A stretch of 64,000 nucleotides of DNA from Bradyrhizobium oropedii. Its GTDB lineage: Bacteria > Pseudomonadota > Alphaproteobacteria > Rhizobiales > Xanthobacteraceae. Under the pieces are notes generated by a model. It was given only the letters and a program-made list of their open reading frames with translations, was not told the origin of the DNA and ran no database searches. This document shows positions 52,976 through 64,000 of this stretch, in pieces. The translations under genes and the position numbers were made by a program. The DNA is taken from assembly GCF_020889685.1 (NCBI RefSeq), contig NZ_JACMYO010000002.1, forward strand, positions 1 to 64,000. The letters run 5' to 3'. The stretch's first letter is position 1. Each line of letters starts with the position of its first letter.

Positions 52976-53065
52976 TCAATTCATTCCAAACACAGCAAGT
53001 GCTGCGATGGCGATGGGGCAAAGCCCCAATACGACGATGCCTGCGCGGAAAATGTTTTCAGCCAT
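52976..53065 (-). CDS. 29-residue single-helix membrane microprotein candidate
   Basis: The reverse strand encodes MAENIFRAGIVVLGLCPIAI followed by AALAVFGMN and a stop. It is almost entirely one hydrophobic helix. AGAGGA lies 9 bases before the ATG at 53065. It is too short for the usual gene finders. It sits in the gene-poor region upstream of recA; coding status is inferred only from the site and the helix. Confidence 0.45.
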   Translation of the reverse strand: MAENIFRAGIVVLGLCPIAIAALAVFGMN

Positions 53066-53351
53066 GGCACGATGTCCTCTGATCGAGGAAGCGCCCCTAG
53101 TGTACGCCCGTAACTTTTCCCGTTCAAAGTGCAGTTAGTGCCAATCATTCGCCACCCGTAATCCTACGGGCACTGCGAAATCAGGAACTCCGTTCACCCA
53201 CGGAGAACCCCGGTAACACTTCTCCTCTGTGGATGGAGGACAGTTGGCGCACCATCACTATTGCTATGGGCAGAACATCCGATGGGCGACTCAGTAGTCC
53301 TACCGAGAACACCGGCTAACCCTTGGTTGCTGCTTCGTTAAAACCAAAACA

Positions 53352-53380
53352 GGCCACTCGAAATTTCAAAGCAGGCCACT
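53352..53380 (+). repeat. Second 22-base-period AGGCCACT pair
   Basis: GGCCACT at 53352-53358 and 53374-53380 has the same spacing and orientation as the pair at 52784-52812, 568 bases away. This suggests the two ends or binding arrays of a lost insertion element. Confidence 0.75.
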
Positions 53381-53416
53381 GAGGATGGAAACAAGCCAGT
53401 ACCTACCTTCTCGAAA

Positions 53417-53431
53417 GAACATATTGCGAAC
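53417..53431. promoter_or_regulatory. LexA (SOS) box upstream of recA
   Basis: GAACATATTGCGAAC is GAAC-N7-GAAC, the reverse complement of the alphaproteobacterial SOS box GTTC-N7-GTTC. It lies 118 bases before the recA start, so LexA repression of recA is expected. Confidence 0.82.
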
Positions 53432-53548
53432 ATAGAACAAACGTGGTACGAGGTTCCTATCAACAACGCATTCCACCTGATCACCGCCTGATCTCTCATC
53501 GCCCGTTTGTCCCGCTAGCGAATCCCCGCCATAAGGAGCACATCCCAA

Positions 53549-54637
<1,089 letters not shown>

Positions 54638-54643
54638 GTCTCA

Positions 54644-54690
54644 AGCATGATCCGGAAAAGTGCGAAGCGGTTTTCCGAAAAGATCATGCT
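54644..54690. repeat. Dispersed AGCATGATC...GATCATGCT repeat
   Basis: AGCATGATCCGGAAAA and TTTTCCGAAAAGATCATGCT form a near-perfect hairpin just after recA, a very common rhizobial intergenic element. Confidence 0.88.
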
Positions 54691-54839
54691 CAAACGATCA
54701 CATCATTTCGCTGCAAGCGGGCGCTGAGGACGTTGAGTTGCCGACGTCTTTGGCGCCCGTTTGGTTTTGTGCGGCGTTCGTAAGGTTGTTGGTCCTCATC
54801 TTGCGGTGCTGACGCCGTTGCGCGTAGCCGGAGAGTATC

Positions 54840-55823
54840 GTGACAAGTCTGATCCTTGCGACCAGCGATCTCGCGAGCTATCGCCTGAGGCAGGCGGGCA
54901 GGGCGGATATCGTCGTCGGGTTGAGGCCGCGCTTCGTTTGGGGGCCAATGCCCTCATCAGCTGAGCTTACGCGCTTGCTGGCCGCACGCTCCGCAAGCCA
55001 TGCCGATTTCGACACCCACTGGCTCGACTTCGCGAGTGCAAGATGGCTGGGCTCGATCGGCAATGACGTCGGTCTCGTCGAGCTGTGCGAGCGTTGCGAC
55101 GGCATCGAGGTATGGGCTGATCCGCAGCCGAATGATCAGTTGGTCCTGTTCTGGTTGCTCGATGTGCTCCGGCCGCACCGGCACATCGTCTCGAAGCTCA
55201 GTCTGGTCCAGACCGATGTCGAGATCGCCAGGTACCCAGGCAAGAACTCGGCGAAATGGCGGTTGCCTGCACTTGCGGTGACCGATGACCGGTTGGAATT
55301 GGCCGCTCGCGCCTGGAACGCCTATCGCGCACGGACTCCCGAGCCTTGCTTCGACCTTCTCATGCACGATCTGTCCGCCATACCGCAGCTCCGTGCGGCG
55401 CTCATCGCGCTGCTCGAAGAGCTTCCCGGGCGGGAAAGCGGCCTCGGCGCGACCGAGCTGCGGATGCTGGAGCTCGTCGCCGAAGGCGAGACCAAGCCGG
55501 GGGTCCTTTCGAGTGAGTTGAACAGAGAACGCGGCGTGTTCGATTTTCAGGAAGCAGACCTGATGCTGGATGGTCTCGCCTATTGTCGATCGCCGGTCCT
55601 TGCTGGTTTGCCTACAGCGCGCGCTGGGGCGGATGATTGGAAGGCGCATCAAGAACGAATGTTCAGTCGGCTGTCGGTCACCGATTTTGGCCAGGAGGTG
55701 CTGGATGGCGAACTTGACTTCAGCCAGTACAACCCGATCCACCGCTGGTGGGGTGGCACGGAACTGACCAACGAGCGGCTGTGGCGCTGGGACGCTGAGA
55801 GCCGCACGCTGATCGTTCCATAG
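54840..55823 (+). CDS. DUF1835-like protein, first of a tandem pair
   Basis: This 327-residue protein has blocks FVWGPMPSSAELTRLLAARS, EVWADPQPNDQLVLFWLLDV, ALIALLEELPGRESGLGATE and the ending FSQYNPIHRWWGGTELTNER. The gene at 55907 is a clear paralogue with the same layout. The DUF1835 comparison rests on overall pattern. It starts with a GTG. Function is unknown. Confidence 0.75.
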   Translation: MTSLILATSDLASYRLRQAGRADIVVGLRPRFVWGPMPSSAELTRLLAARSASHADFDTHWLDFASARWLGSIGNDVGLVELCERCDGIEVWADPQPNDQLVLFWLLDVLRPHRHIVSKLSLVQTDVEIARYPGKNSAKWRLPALAVTDDRLELAARAWNAYRARTPEPCFDLLMHDLSAIPQLRAALIALLEELPGRESGLGATELRMLELVAEGETKPGVLSSELNRERGVFDFQEADLMLDGLAYCRSPVLAGLPTARAGADDWKAHQERMFSRLSVTDFGQEVLDGELDFSQYNPIHRWWGGTELTNERLWRWDAESRTLIVP

Positions 55824-55906
55824 GTTGGATCGACGCGCAGGGCGCGCAAAATTGTCGTCCAGCGAGAGTCTGAGACTTGAATAGACGCGACCCGAGATGA
55901 ACCGTC

Positions 55907-56905
55907 ATGAGCCGACTTATTCTCACATTCACGGATAGCGGGGCAGGAGGCTTGAAGGCTGCGCGGCTTGCCGATTGCGTTGTTGGCATCGAGCAGCAGT
56001 TCGTCTGCGGACGATTGCCGACATCAAGCGAGCTCGACGCCTTGTACGCGCCGCGCGCGGCTTCGCATGGTGCCGAGCCTCACTGGCTGGATAATCTCAC
56101 CGGAGGATTGGTTGAGGATGCACGCGGCCGGGGCCTTGGACTAATCGAATTTTGTGAACGTTTCGACGCCGTCGATCTGTGGGTCGATCCCGATCCGAAC
56201 TCGCAACTGCAATTGGCCTGGCTGCTGGACTACCTGCGTCCGCATGTAGGCGTTACATCCAGGCTTGCGATACTCCAGACGGATCACATCATCGGCGCGC
56301 AGCAACCGACCGGGTTGACCGCCTGGCAGCCGCGCCTCGCTCCCATCCGTGGTGATCATCTCGAAGCCGCCAGCGCTGCATGGACAGCCTGGCGCGCATT
56401 GACCCCGGAGCTCTGGTTCAATTTGCTGGATCAGGGTCTAGGTGCGCTTCCGCGATTACGGAATTCAGTCGTCGCGCTGCTGGAAGAGCTTCCATCGCTT
56501 GGCTCCGGGCTTGGCGCGTCGGAAATGCGGATGCTGGAGTTGCTGTCGGCTGGGCATGACCATCCGTACGACTTGTTCCCGGGACAAGAGAAACCCAACG
56601 AGCGGCAGACGTTCGGCTATTGGGAGATCGGAGCCTTGCTGGATGGACTGGCTCGTTGCCCGGTACCGGCCATCGGAGGCCTCGATGAGGGGCCATTCGA
56701 TCTCGACATGCATGAAGACCCTGACCGCCACCAACGCTACAAGCGAAGCCGGCTTGCGCTGACCGGCCTCGGCCAGGCGATCGTCGATGGCGCCGCCGAC
56801 TTCAGCCAGTACAATCCGGTCCATCGCTGGTGGGGCGGCACGGAGCTGACCAATGACCGGCTATGGCGCTGGGACGTCGAGAGTCGCAGCTTGGTCGCTC
56901 CGTAA
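55907..56905 (+). CDS. DUF1835-like protein, second of a tandem pair
   Basis: This 332-residue protein parallels the previous gene: FVCGRLPTSSELDALYAPRA, DLWVDPDPNSQLQLAWLLDY, SVVALLEELPSLGSGLGASE and the nearly identical end FSQYNPVHRWWGGTELTNDR. Identity is clearly higher at the C-terminus. The pair arose by duplication. Function is unknown; the conserved NPxHRWWGGTELT ending may be the most informative signature. Confidence 0.78.
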   Translation: MSRLILTFTDSGAGGLKAARLADCVVGIEQQFVCGRLPTSSELDALYAPRAASHGAEPHWLDNLTGGLVEDARGRGLGLIEFCERFDAVDLWVDPDPNSQLQLAWLLDYLRPHVGVTSRLAILQTDHIIGAQQPTGLTAWQPRLAPIRGDHLEAASAAWTAWRALTPELWFNLLDQGLGALPRLRNSVVALLEELPSLGSGLGASEMRMLELLSAGHDHPYDLFPGQEKPNERQTFGYWEIGALLDGLARCPVPAIGGLDEGPFDLDMHEDPDRHQRYKRSRLALTGLGQAIVDGAADFSQYNPVHRWWGGTELTNDRLWRWDVESRSLVAP

Positions 56906-56914
56906 GGCGTATCA

Positions 56915-57346
56915 CTACGCCAGCGCCTTTTCCCGGCTCGCGATCAGCGCACGCAAGTCTTCCGTCACCGCGACCGACTGATGCGTCTTCTGGTCGGTGG
57001 CGACCCAGATGATCTCGCCGGTCGCGCGCAAACCGTCGGAGCCCTTGGCGAAGATCGCAAGCGCGAGGTTGATAGAGGAACGGCCGATCCGCGCGACACG
57101 CACGCAAACCTCGATGTCCTCGTCGAACCGGATCGGCGCCTTGTATTCGACGACCGATTTCACCGTGTGAAAGTCGACGCCGGTCCGCGCCACCTCGCCG
57201 AGATAGTCGTAGCCGAGCGCGCGGAAATACTCGGTGATCGCCGTATCGAAGTAAGTCAAATAGTGAGCGTTGAACACAACGGCCTGCGCGTCGACTTCGG
57301 AGTAGCGGACGCGGAACGGGAAATGAAACCAGAATTCCTCGCGCAT
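56915..57346 (-). CDS. Hotdog thioesterase, YbgC/4HBT type
   Basis: This 143-residue protein has the 4-hydroxybenzoyl-CoA thioesterase-like start FPFRVRYSEVDAQAVVFNAH and YLTYFDTAITEYFRALGYDY with the catalytic Asp in the EVDAQAVVFN loop. It hydrolyses acyl-CoA thioesters. AGGAGG precedes the ATG at 57346. It converges with the DUF1835-like pair. Confidence 0.9.
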   Translation of the reverse strand: MREEFWFHFPFRVRYSEVDAQAVVFNAHYLTYFDTAITEYFRALGYDYLGEVARTGVDFHTVKSVVEYKAPIRFDEDIEVCVRVARIGRSSINLALAIFAKGSDGLRATGEIIWVATDQKTHQSVAVTEDLRALIASREKALA

Positions 57347-57546
57347 GTTTCCTCCTGCCGCGGGCGGCGCTGTTTGTTCTCGTTCGTTCCGCGATCCACT
57401 TTTTGCGATCGCGGCGTGCGAGCCGCGGTTTCGGCGGATCGGCGGAGACGACGAATTCTTTTCGTCGCGGCTGACGGGGTGAGCCACGGGGCTCACCCCA
57501 GATTTGGGCATCCCGGACGGTGCATGCGTCGGGGAGTTTGCGGCCG

Positions 57547-60420
<2,874 letters not shown>

Positions 60421-60442
60421 GGGCTGATCCTCGGGTGATCCT

Positions 60443-60808
60443 TTAGGCGGTGTGCGCGGCGTAGGCGGCTTCATCCATCAGGCCGCCGAGCTCGCCCTTG
60501 TCTGATATCTTCAGCTTGAAGAACCAGGCCTTGCCGCCGGCATCCGAATTCACCAGCGCCGGCTCGGCCGCAAGCGCCTCGTTGACCTCGATCACCTCGC
60601 CGGTGATCGGCGCGTAGACGTCGGAAGCGGCCTTGACGGATTCGACGACGGCAGCGGCCTCGGCCTTCTTCAGGCTGCGGCCGACCTTGGGCAGTTCGAC
60701 GAACACGACGTCGCCGAGCTGCGATTGCGCGTAGTCGGTGATCCCGATCGTGGCGACGTCGCCCTCGATGCGGAGCCATTCGTGGTCGGACGTGTACAGC
60801 GTCGTCAT
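60443..60808 (-). CDS. gcvH: Glycine cleavage system H protein
   Basis: This 121-residue protein carries the lipoyl group on K59 in [19 protein letters not shown]. It shuttles the aminomethyl intermediate between P and T proteins. Short gaps (22 bases to gcvP, 19 from gcvT) place it in the operon. Confidence 0.97.
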   Translation of the reverse strand: MTTLYTSDHEWLRIEGDVATIGITDYAQSQLGDVVFVELPKVGRSLKKAEAAAVVESVKAASDVYAPITGEVIEVNEALAAEPALVNSDAGGKAWFFKLKISDKGELGGLMDEAAYAAHTA

Positions 60809-60827
60809 GGGGTCGATCCTTCAGCGT

Positions 60828-61973
60828 TTAGCGTTTGTAGGTGTTGGGAACGAAGGGCGTGGCGGCGACTTTCAGAGGCAGCCGCTGACCGCGCACTTCG
60901 GCGAAAACGGTGGTACCGACCGCGGAGAGCGCAGTCGGCAGATAGCCCATCGCAACCGGCGCATTGAGGCTCGGGCCGAAGCCGCCCGAGGTCACCTTGC
61001 CGATTGGCTCGGCCGAGGTGGCGTCAGCAAACAGCGAGGCGCCTTCGCGCACCGGCGCACGGCCGTCGGGCTTCAGGCCGACGCGGCGGCGGGCGGCGCC
61101 ATCAGTGAATTGCGCGAGGATCTTGTCGGCGCCCGGAAAGCCGCCGGCGCGGGCGCCGCCGCTGCGGCGGACTTTCTGCACCGACCATTCCAGCGCGCCT
61201 TCGACCGGTGTGGTGGTCGTATCGATGTCATGTCCATAAAGACAAAGCCCGGCTTCGAGCCGCAGGCTGTCGCGCGCGCCGAGCCCGATCGGCAGCACGT
61301 CGGGATTGTCCAGCAGCGCCGTGACCAGGACTTCCGCCTTGTCCGCGGGCACGGAAATCTCAAAGCCGTCCTCGCCGGTATAGCCGGAGCGCGAGACGAA
61401 GCAGTCGATGTCGGCGACACGGCGCGGGCCGGCGTCCATAAATTTCATCGAACTGACATCTGCACAAAGTTTGGCCAGCGCCGATTCGGCCTTCGGTCCC
61501 TGCAGCGCGATCAGCGCGCGGTCGGCCAGCGACACGATTTCGCAGGCATCGGAGAGATGCGCGCGCAGATGCGCCTCGTCCTCTTCCTTGCAGGCAGCGT
61601 TGACCACCAGGAAAAGGTGATCGCCGAAATTCGCCACCATCAGGTCGTCGAGCAGGCCGCCGTCATTGTTGCTGAATTGCGCGTAGCGCTGCCGTCCCGG
61701 CGCGATGCCGACGATGTCCTGCGGCACCAGCTTCTCCAGCGCGAGCGCGGCATCAGCGACCTTGCCGGATTTGGCCTTCAATACGAGCTGGCCCATGTGG
61801 GACACGTCGAACAGGCCGGCGTCCTTGCGGGTGTGCAGATGCTCTTTCAGCACGCCGGCCGTGTACTGCACCGGCATGTCGTAGCCGGCGAACGGCACCA
61901 TCTTGGCGCCGCGCGCCAGATGCAGCGCGTGCAGCGGGGTCTGTTTCAGAGGGGAGTTTTCGTGCGCACGCAT
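60828..61973 (-). CDS. gcvT: Aminomethyltransferase, T protein
   Basis: This 381-residue protein transfers the aminomethyl group to tetrahydrofolate. Family blocks include MVPFAGYDMPVQYTAGVLKE, FDVSHMGQLVLKAK and the folate-site region SGYTGEDGFEISVPADKAEV. The ATG at 61973 has GAGGG upstream; a GTG three bases before is an alternative. It is the first gene after the riboswitch. Confidence 0.96.
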   Translation of the reverse strand: MRAHENSPLKQTPLHALHLARGAKMVPFAGYDMPVQYTAGVLKEHLHTRKDAGLFDVSHMGQLVLKAKSGKVADAALALEKLVPQDIVGIAPGRQRYAQFSNNDGGLLDDLMVANFGDHLFLVVNAACKEEDEAHLRAHLSDACEIVSLADRALIALQGPKAESALAKLCADVSSMKFMDAGPRRVADIDCFVSRSGYTGEDGFEISVPADKAEVLVTALLDNPDVLPIGLGARDSLRLEAGLCLYGHDIDTTTTPVEGALEWSVQKVRRSGGARAGGFPGADKILAQFTDGAARRRVGLKPDGRAPVREGASLFADATSAEPIGKVTSGGFGPSLNAPVAMGYLPTALSAVGTTVFAEVRGQRLPLKVAATPFVPNTYKR

Positions 61974-62039
61974 CACAGGGCCCTCGCGGTTCCCGCCGGG
62001 GACCTATTTCCCCTTGAGAAACCTGCAGAAAGCCCCATC

Positions 62040-62203
62040 TGTCGCTGTGCCTGAGAGTATTATCCCGTCGGCGGACGCAATCGGGGAGAACCCCAGCGCC
62101 TCTTTCCAGATGTCAGACGTCACGCGGTCCTTTTGCCTGAGAGTTTCCGGGGCGGTTGCTCCTTCGGCGCCGGCCCAGGACAGGGCCAGTCTCTCCCGAC
62201 GTG
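62040..62203 (-). ncRNA. Tandem glycine riboswitch
   Basis: On the minus strand two glycine aptamers are arranged head to tail. The first holds GGGAGAGACTGG, GCCGAAGGAGCAACCGCCCC and GGAAACTCTCAGGCAAAAGGACC; the second has GTCCGCCGACGGGATAATA and ACTCTCAGGCACAGCGACAG. The repeated ACTCTCAGGCA core is diagnostic. It lies just upstream of gcvT and should turn the operon on when glycine is abundant. Confidence 0.93.
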
Positions 62204-62409
62204 ACTACTTACAGGTAGGACCAAAACACGGCCCCGCCAAGGCTGTCAACGCAGCAGGGGCGACTATCAACGGGCTTTGTGCTGTTGCGGCAAGCCCATG
62301 ATCCGCCTGCACAGTTTCTGGACACCGCAGCTGGCAATGTCTAAAAGCGTTCGGCCGGAAAATGACGCCTTTTTGCGGCTGGCCGGCCCCTTTTTCCGAT
62401 TGGATGAAC

Positions 62410-64000
62410 ATGAGCAGCGTCAACGACATCAGGTCGACATTTCTGAACTTCTTCAAGGAGAACGGCCACGAGATCGTGGCCTCGTCGCCGCTGGTCCCGC
62501 GCAACGACCCGACCCTGATGTTCACCAATGCCGGCATGGTGCAGTTCAAGAACGTCTTCACCGGCGTCGAGAAGCGCAGCTATCAGCGCGCCACGACGTC
62601 GCAGAAGTGCGTCCGCGCCGGCGGCAAGCATAACGACCTCGACAATGTCGGCTACACCGCGCGCCATCTCACCTTCTTCGAGATGCTCGGCAACTTCTCG
62701 TTCGGCGACTACTTCAAGGAGCGCGCGATCGAGCTCGCCTGGAATCTGATCACCAAGGATTTCGGGCTGAAGAAGGACAAGCTGCTCGTCACCGTCTATC
62801 ACACCGACGACGAGGCGGCGGGCTACTGGAAGAAGATCGCGGGCTTCTCGGATGACCGCATCATCCGCATCCCGACCTCGGACAACTTCTGGGCGATGGG
62901 CGACACCGGCCCGTGCGGTCCGTGCTCCGAGATCTTCATCGATCGCGGCGAGCACATCTGGGGCGGACCTCCTGGTAGCCCCGAGGAGGACGGCGACCGC
63001 TTCCTCGAGTTCTGGAACCTGGTGTTCATGCAGTACGAGCAGGTGACGAAGGAGGAGCGCGTGGCGCTGCCGCGTCCCTCGATCGACACCGGCATGGGGC
63101 TGGAGCGCATGGCCTGCATCCTGCAAGGCGTCGAGAGCGTGTTCGAGACCGATCTGTTCCGTCATCTGATCGATGCGGCCGCATCAGCGCTCGGCCACGG
63201 GCCGAACGCGCAGAACGTCGCGTCGTACCGGGTGATCGCCGACCACCTGCGCTCGTCGGCGTTCCTGATCGCCGACGGCGTGCTGCCGTCGAACGAGGGC
63301 CGCGGCTATGTGCTGCGCCGGATCATGCGCCGCGCGATGCGCCATGCGCAGCTCTTGGGCGCGAGCGAGCCGCTGATGCATCGCCTGGTCTGGGCGCTGG
63401 TCCGCGAGATGGGCCAGGCCTATCCGGACCTGGTGCGTGCGGAGAAGCTGATCGAGGAGACGCTGCAGCTGGAAGAGACCCGCTTCCGCAAGACGCTGGT
63501 GCGGGGACTATCGATTCTCGACGAGAAGAGCGCCGGCCTCAAGAAGGGCGACATGTTCGACGGCGATACCGCATTCACGCTGTACGACACCTATGGTTTC
63601 CCGCTGGATCTGACGCAGGACGCGCTGAAGTCGCGCGGCATCAGCGTCGACCAGGCCTCGTTCACCGACGCGATGAACCGTCAGCGCGAGAAGGCGCGCG
63701 CCTCCTGGGCCGGATCGGGCGAGGCGGCGACCGAGACCATCTGGTTTCCGCTGCGCGAGAAGCTCGGTGCAACCGAATTCCTCGGCTATGAGACCGAGAG
63801 CGCGGAAGGCGTGGTCACGGCATTGCTCAAGGATGGCGCCGAGGTCGAGGGCCTCAAGGCCGGCGAGAGCGGCGCGATCGTGCTGAACCAGACTCCCTTC
63901 TATGCGGAGTCCGGTGGCCAGGTCGGCGACATCGGCATCCTCACCGGCGAGGGCGTCAAATTCCGCGTCACCGACATGCAGAAGAAGGCGGGCGATCTGT
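62410..64000 (+). CDS. alaS: Alanyl-tRNA synthetase (3' end outside window)
   Basis: At least 530 residues are visible without a stop to the window edge. Family blocks include [41 protein letters not shown] and [20 protein letters not shown]. It charges tRNA-Ala, with editing and C-Ala parts beyond the edge. The start at 62410 ([15 protein letters not shown]) fits the family; an ATG two codons earlier is possible. Confidence 0.97.
   Translation, partial: MSSVNDIRSTFLNFFKENGHEIVASSPLVPRNDPTLMFTNAGMVQFKNVFTGVEKRSYQRATTSQKCVRAGGKHNDLDNVGYTARHLTFFEMLGNFSFGDYFKERAIELAWNLITKDFGLKKDKLLVTVYHTDDEAAGYWKKIAGFSDDRIIRIPTSDNFWAMGDTGPCGPCSEIFIDRGEHIWGGPPGSPEEDGDRFLEFWNLVFMQYEQVTKEERVALPRPSIDTGMGLERMACILQGVESVFETDLFRHLIDAAASALGHGPNAQNVASYRVIADHLRSSAFLIADGVLPSNEGRGYVLRRIMRRAMRHAQLLGASEPLMHRLVWALVREMGQAYPDLVRAEKLIEETLQLEETRFRKTLVRGLSILDEKSAGLKKGDMFDGDTAFTLYDTYGFPLDLTQDALKSRGISVDQASFTDAMNRQREKARASWAGSGEAATETIWFPLREKLGATEFLGYETESAEGVVTALLKDGAEVEGLKAGESGAIVLNQTPFYAESGGQVGDIGILTGEGVKFRVTDMQKKAGDL

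Larger units (their letters stand above)
53066..53548. other. Region upstream of recA with repeats and the LexA box
   Basis: These 483 bases hold a hairpin repeat (CTCAGTAGTCCTACCGAG, 53287-53304), a second 22-base-period AGGCCACT pair (53352-53380) and a LexA-type box at 53417-53431. No supported gene is present before recA at 53549. Confidence 0.6.

Overview
The window is a high-GC alphaproteobacterial chromosome segment, most likely from Bradyrhizobium or a close relative. The evidence is the FliO/FlgB/FlgC/FliE/FliQ/FliR/FlhB block followed by a CckA kinase, a Bradyrhizobium-style RecA N-terminus, a CtrA-type box, an alphaproteobacterial LexA box, a tandem glycine riboswitch ahead of gcvTHP, and many dispersed palindromic intergenic repeats of the kind that litter Bradyrhizobium genomes. 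No rRNA, tRNA, CRISPR array or intact transposase was found.

Layout. 1-7040: flagellar export and rod genes (fliO leftward; flgB-flgC-fliE-fliQ-fliR-flhB rightward) and cckA. 7285-16421: mostly housekeeping and small genes (Tim44-like, lectin-like, DUF3606, GST, GFA, methyltransferase, ArsR/AHSA1 pair, Kazal inhibitor, class I fumarase, DUF429). 16498-20225: a YciB-like operon and a carotenoid oxygenase, each preceded by the same pair of TetR-type operators, with the likely TetR regulator beside them. 20243-25855: SET-domain protein, Rrf2/truncated-haemoglobin pair with an NsrR-like box, MmyB-type regulator with a divergent membrane pair, DsbA-like oxidoreductase, NIPSNAP protein. 26187-28305: a transglutaminase-like pseudogene broken by two small duplications, and a FemAB/CelD-like acyltransferase. 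28463-34971: a second TetR regulon (regulator, unknown protein, MFS transporter, a DUF1254/DUF1214 gene carrying two in-frame amber codons, and a double-domain outer-membrane protein), followed by a fungal-type GH54 arabinofuranosidase. 36691-41200: lipoprotein, small secreted protein, caspase-like protease, PQQ dehydrogenase. 41201-53548: an accessory, repeat-rich stretch holding an adenylyl cyclase translationally coupled to an orphan UrtA-like binding protein, small secreted proteins, an amidase and degenerate sequence. 53549-64000: recA, a tandem DUF1835-like pair, a thioesterase, gcvPHT with its riboswitch, and the 5' part of alaS.

The most system-like observations are: (1) a membrane class III cyclase with a periplasmic Cache-type sensor overlapping by 4 bp with a urea-type binding protein that lacks its ABC transporter, with a perfect FNR/FixK-type box upstream; (2) a duplicated two-operator module linking a carotenoid cleavage enzyme to a YciB-family membrane operon; (3) a second TetR operator repeated in front of two units of a transport/outer-membrane cluster that includes a gene with two amber codons in an otherwise clean frame; and (4) regulator genes whose promoters place the transcription start on the ATG, which suggests leaderless mRNAs. 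All calls come from reading the sequence; no database search was run.
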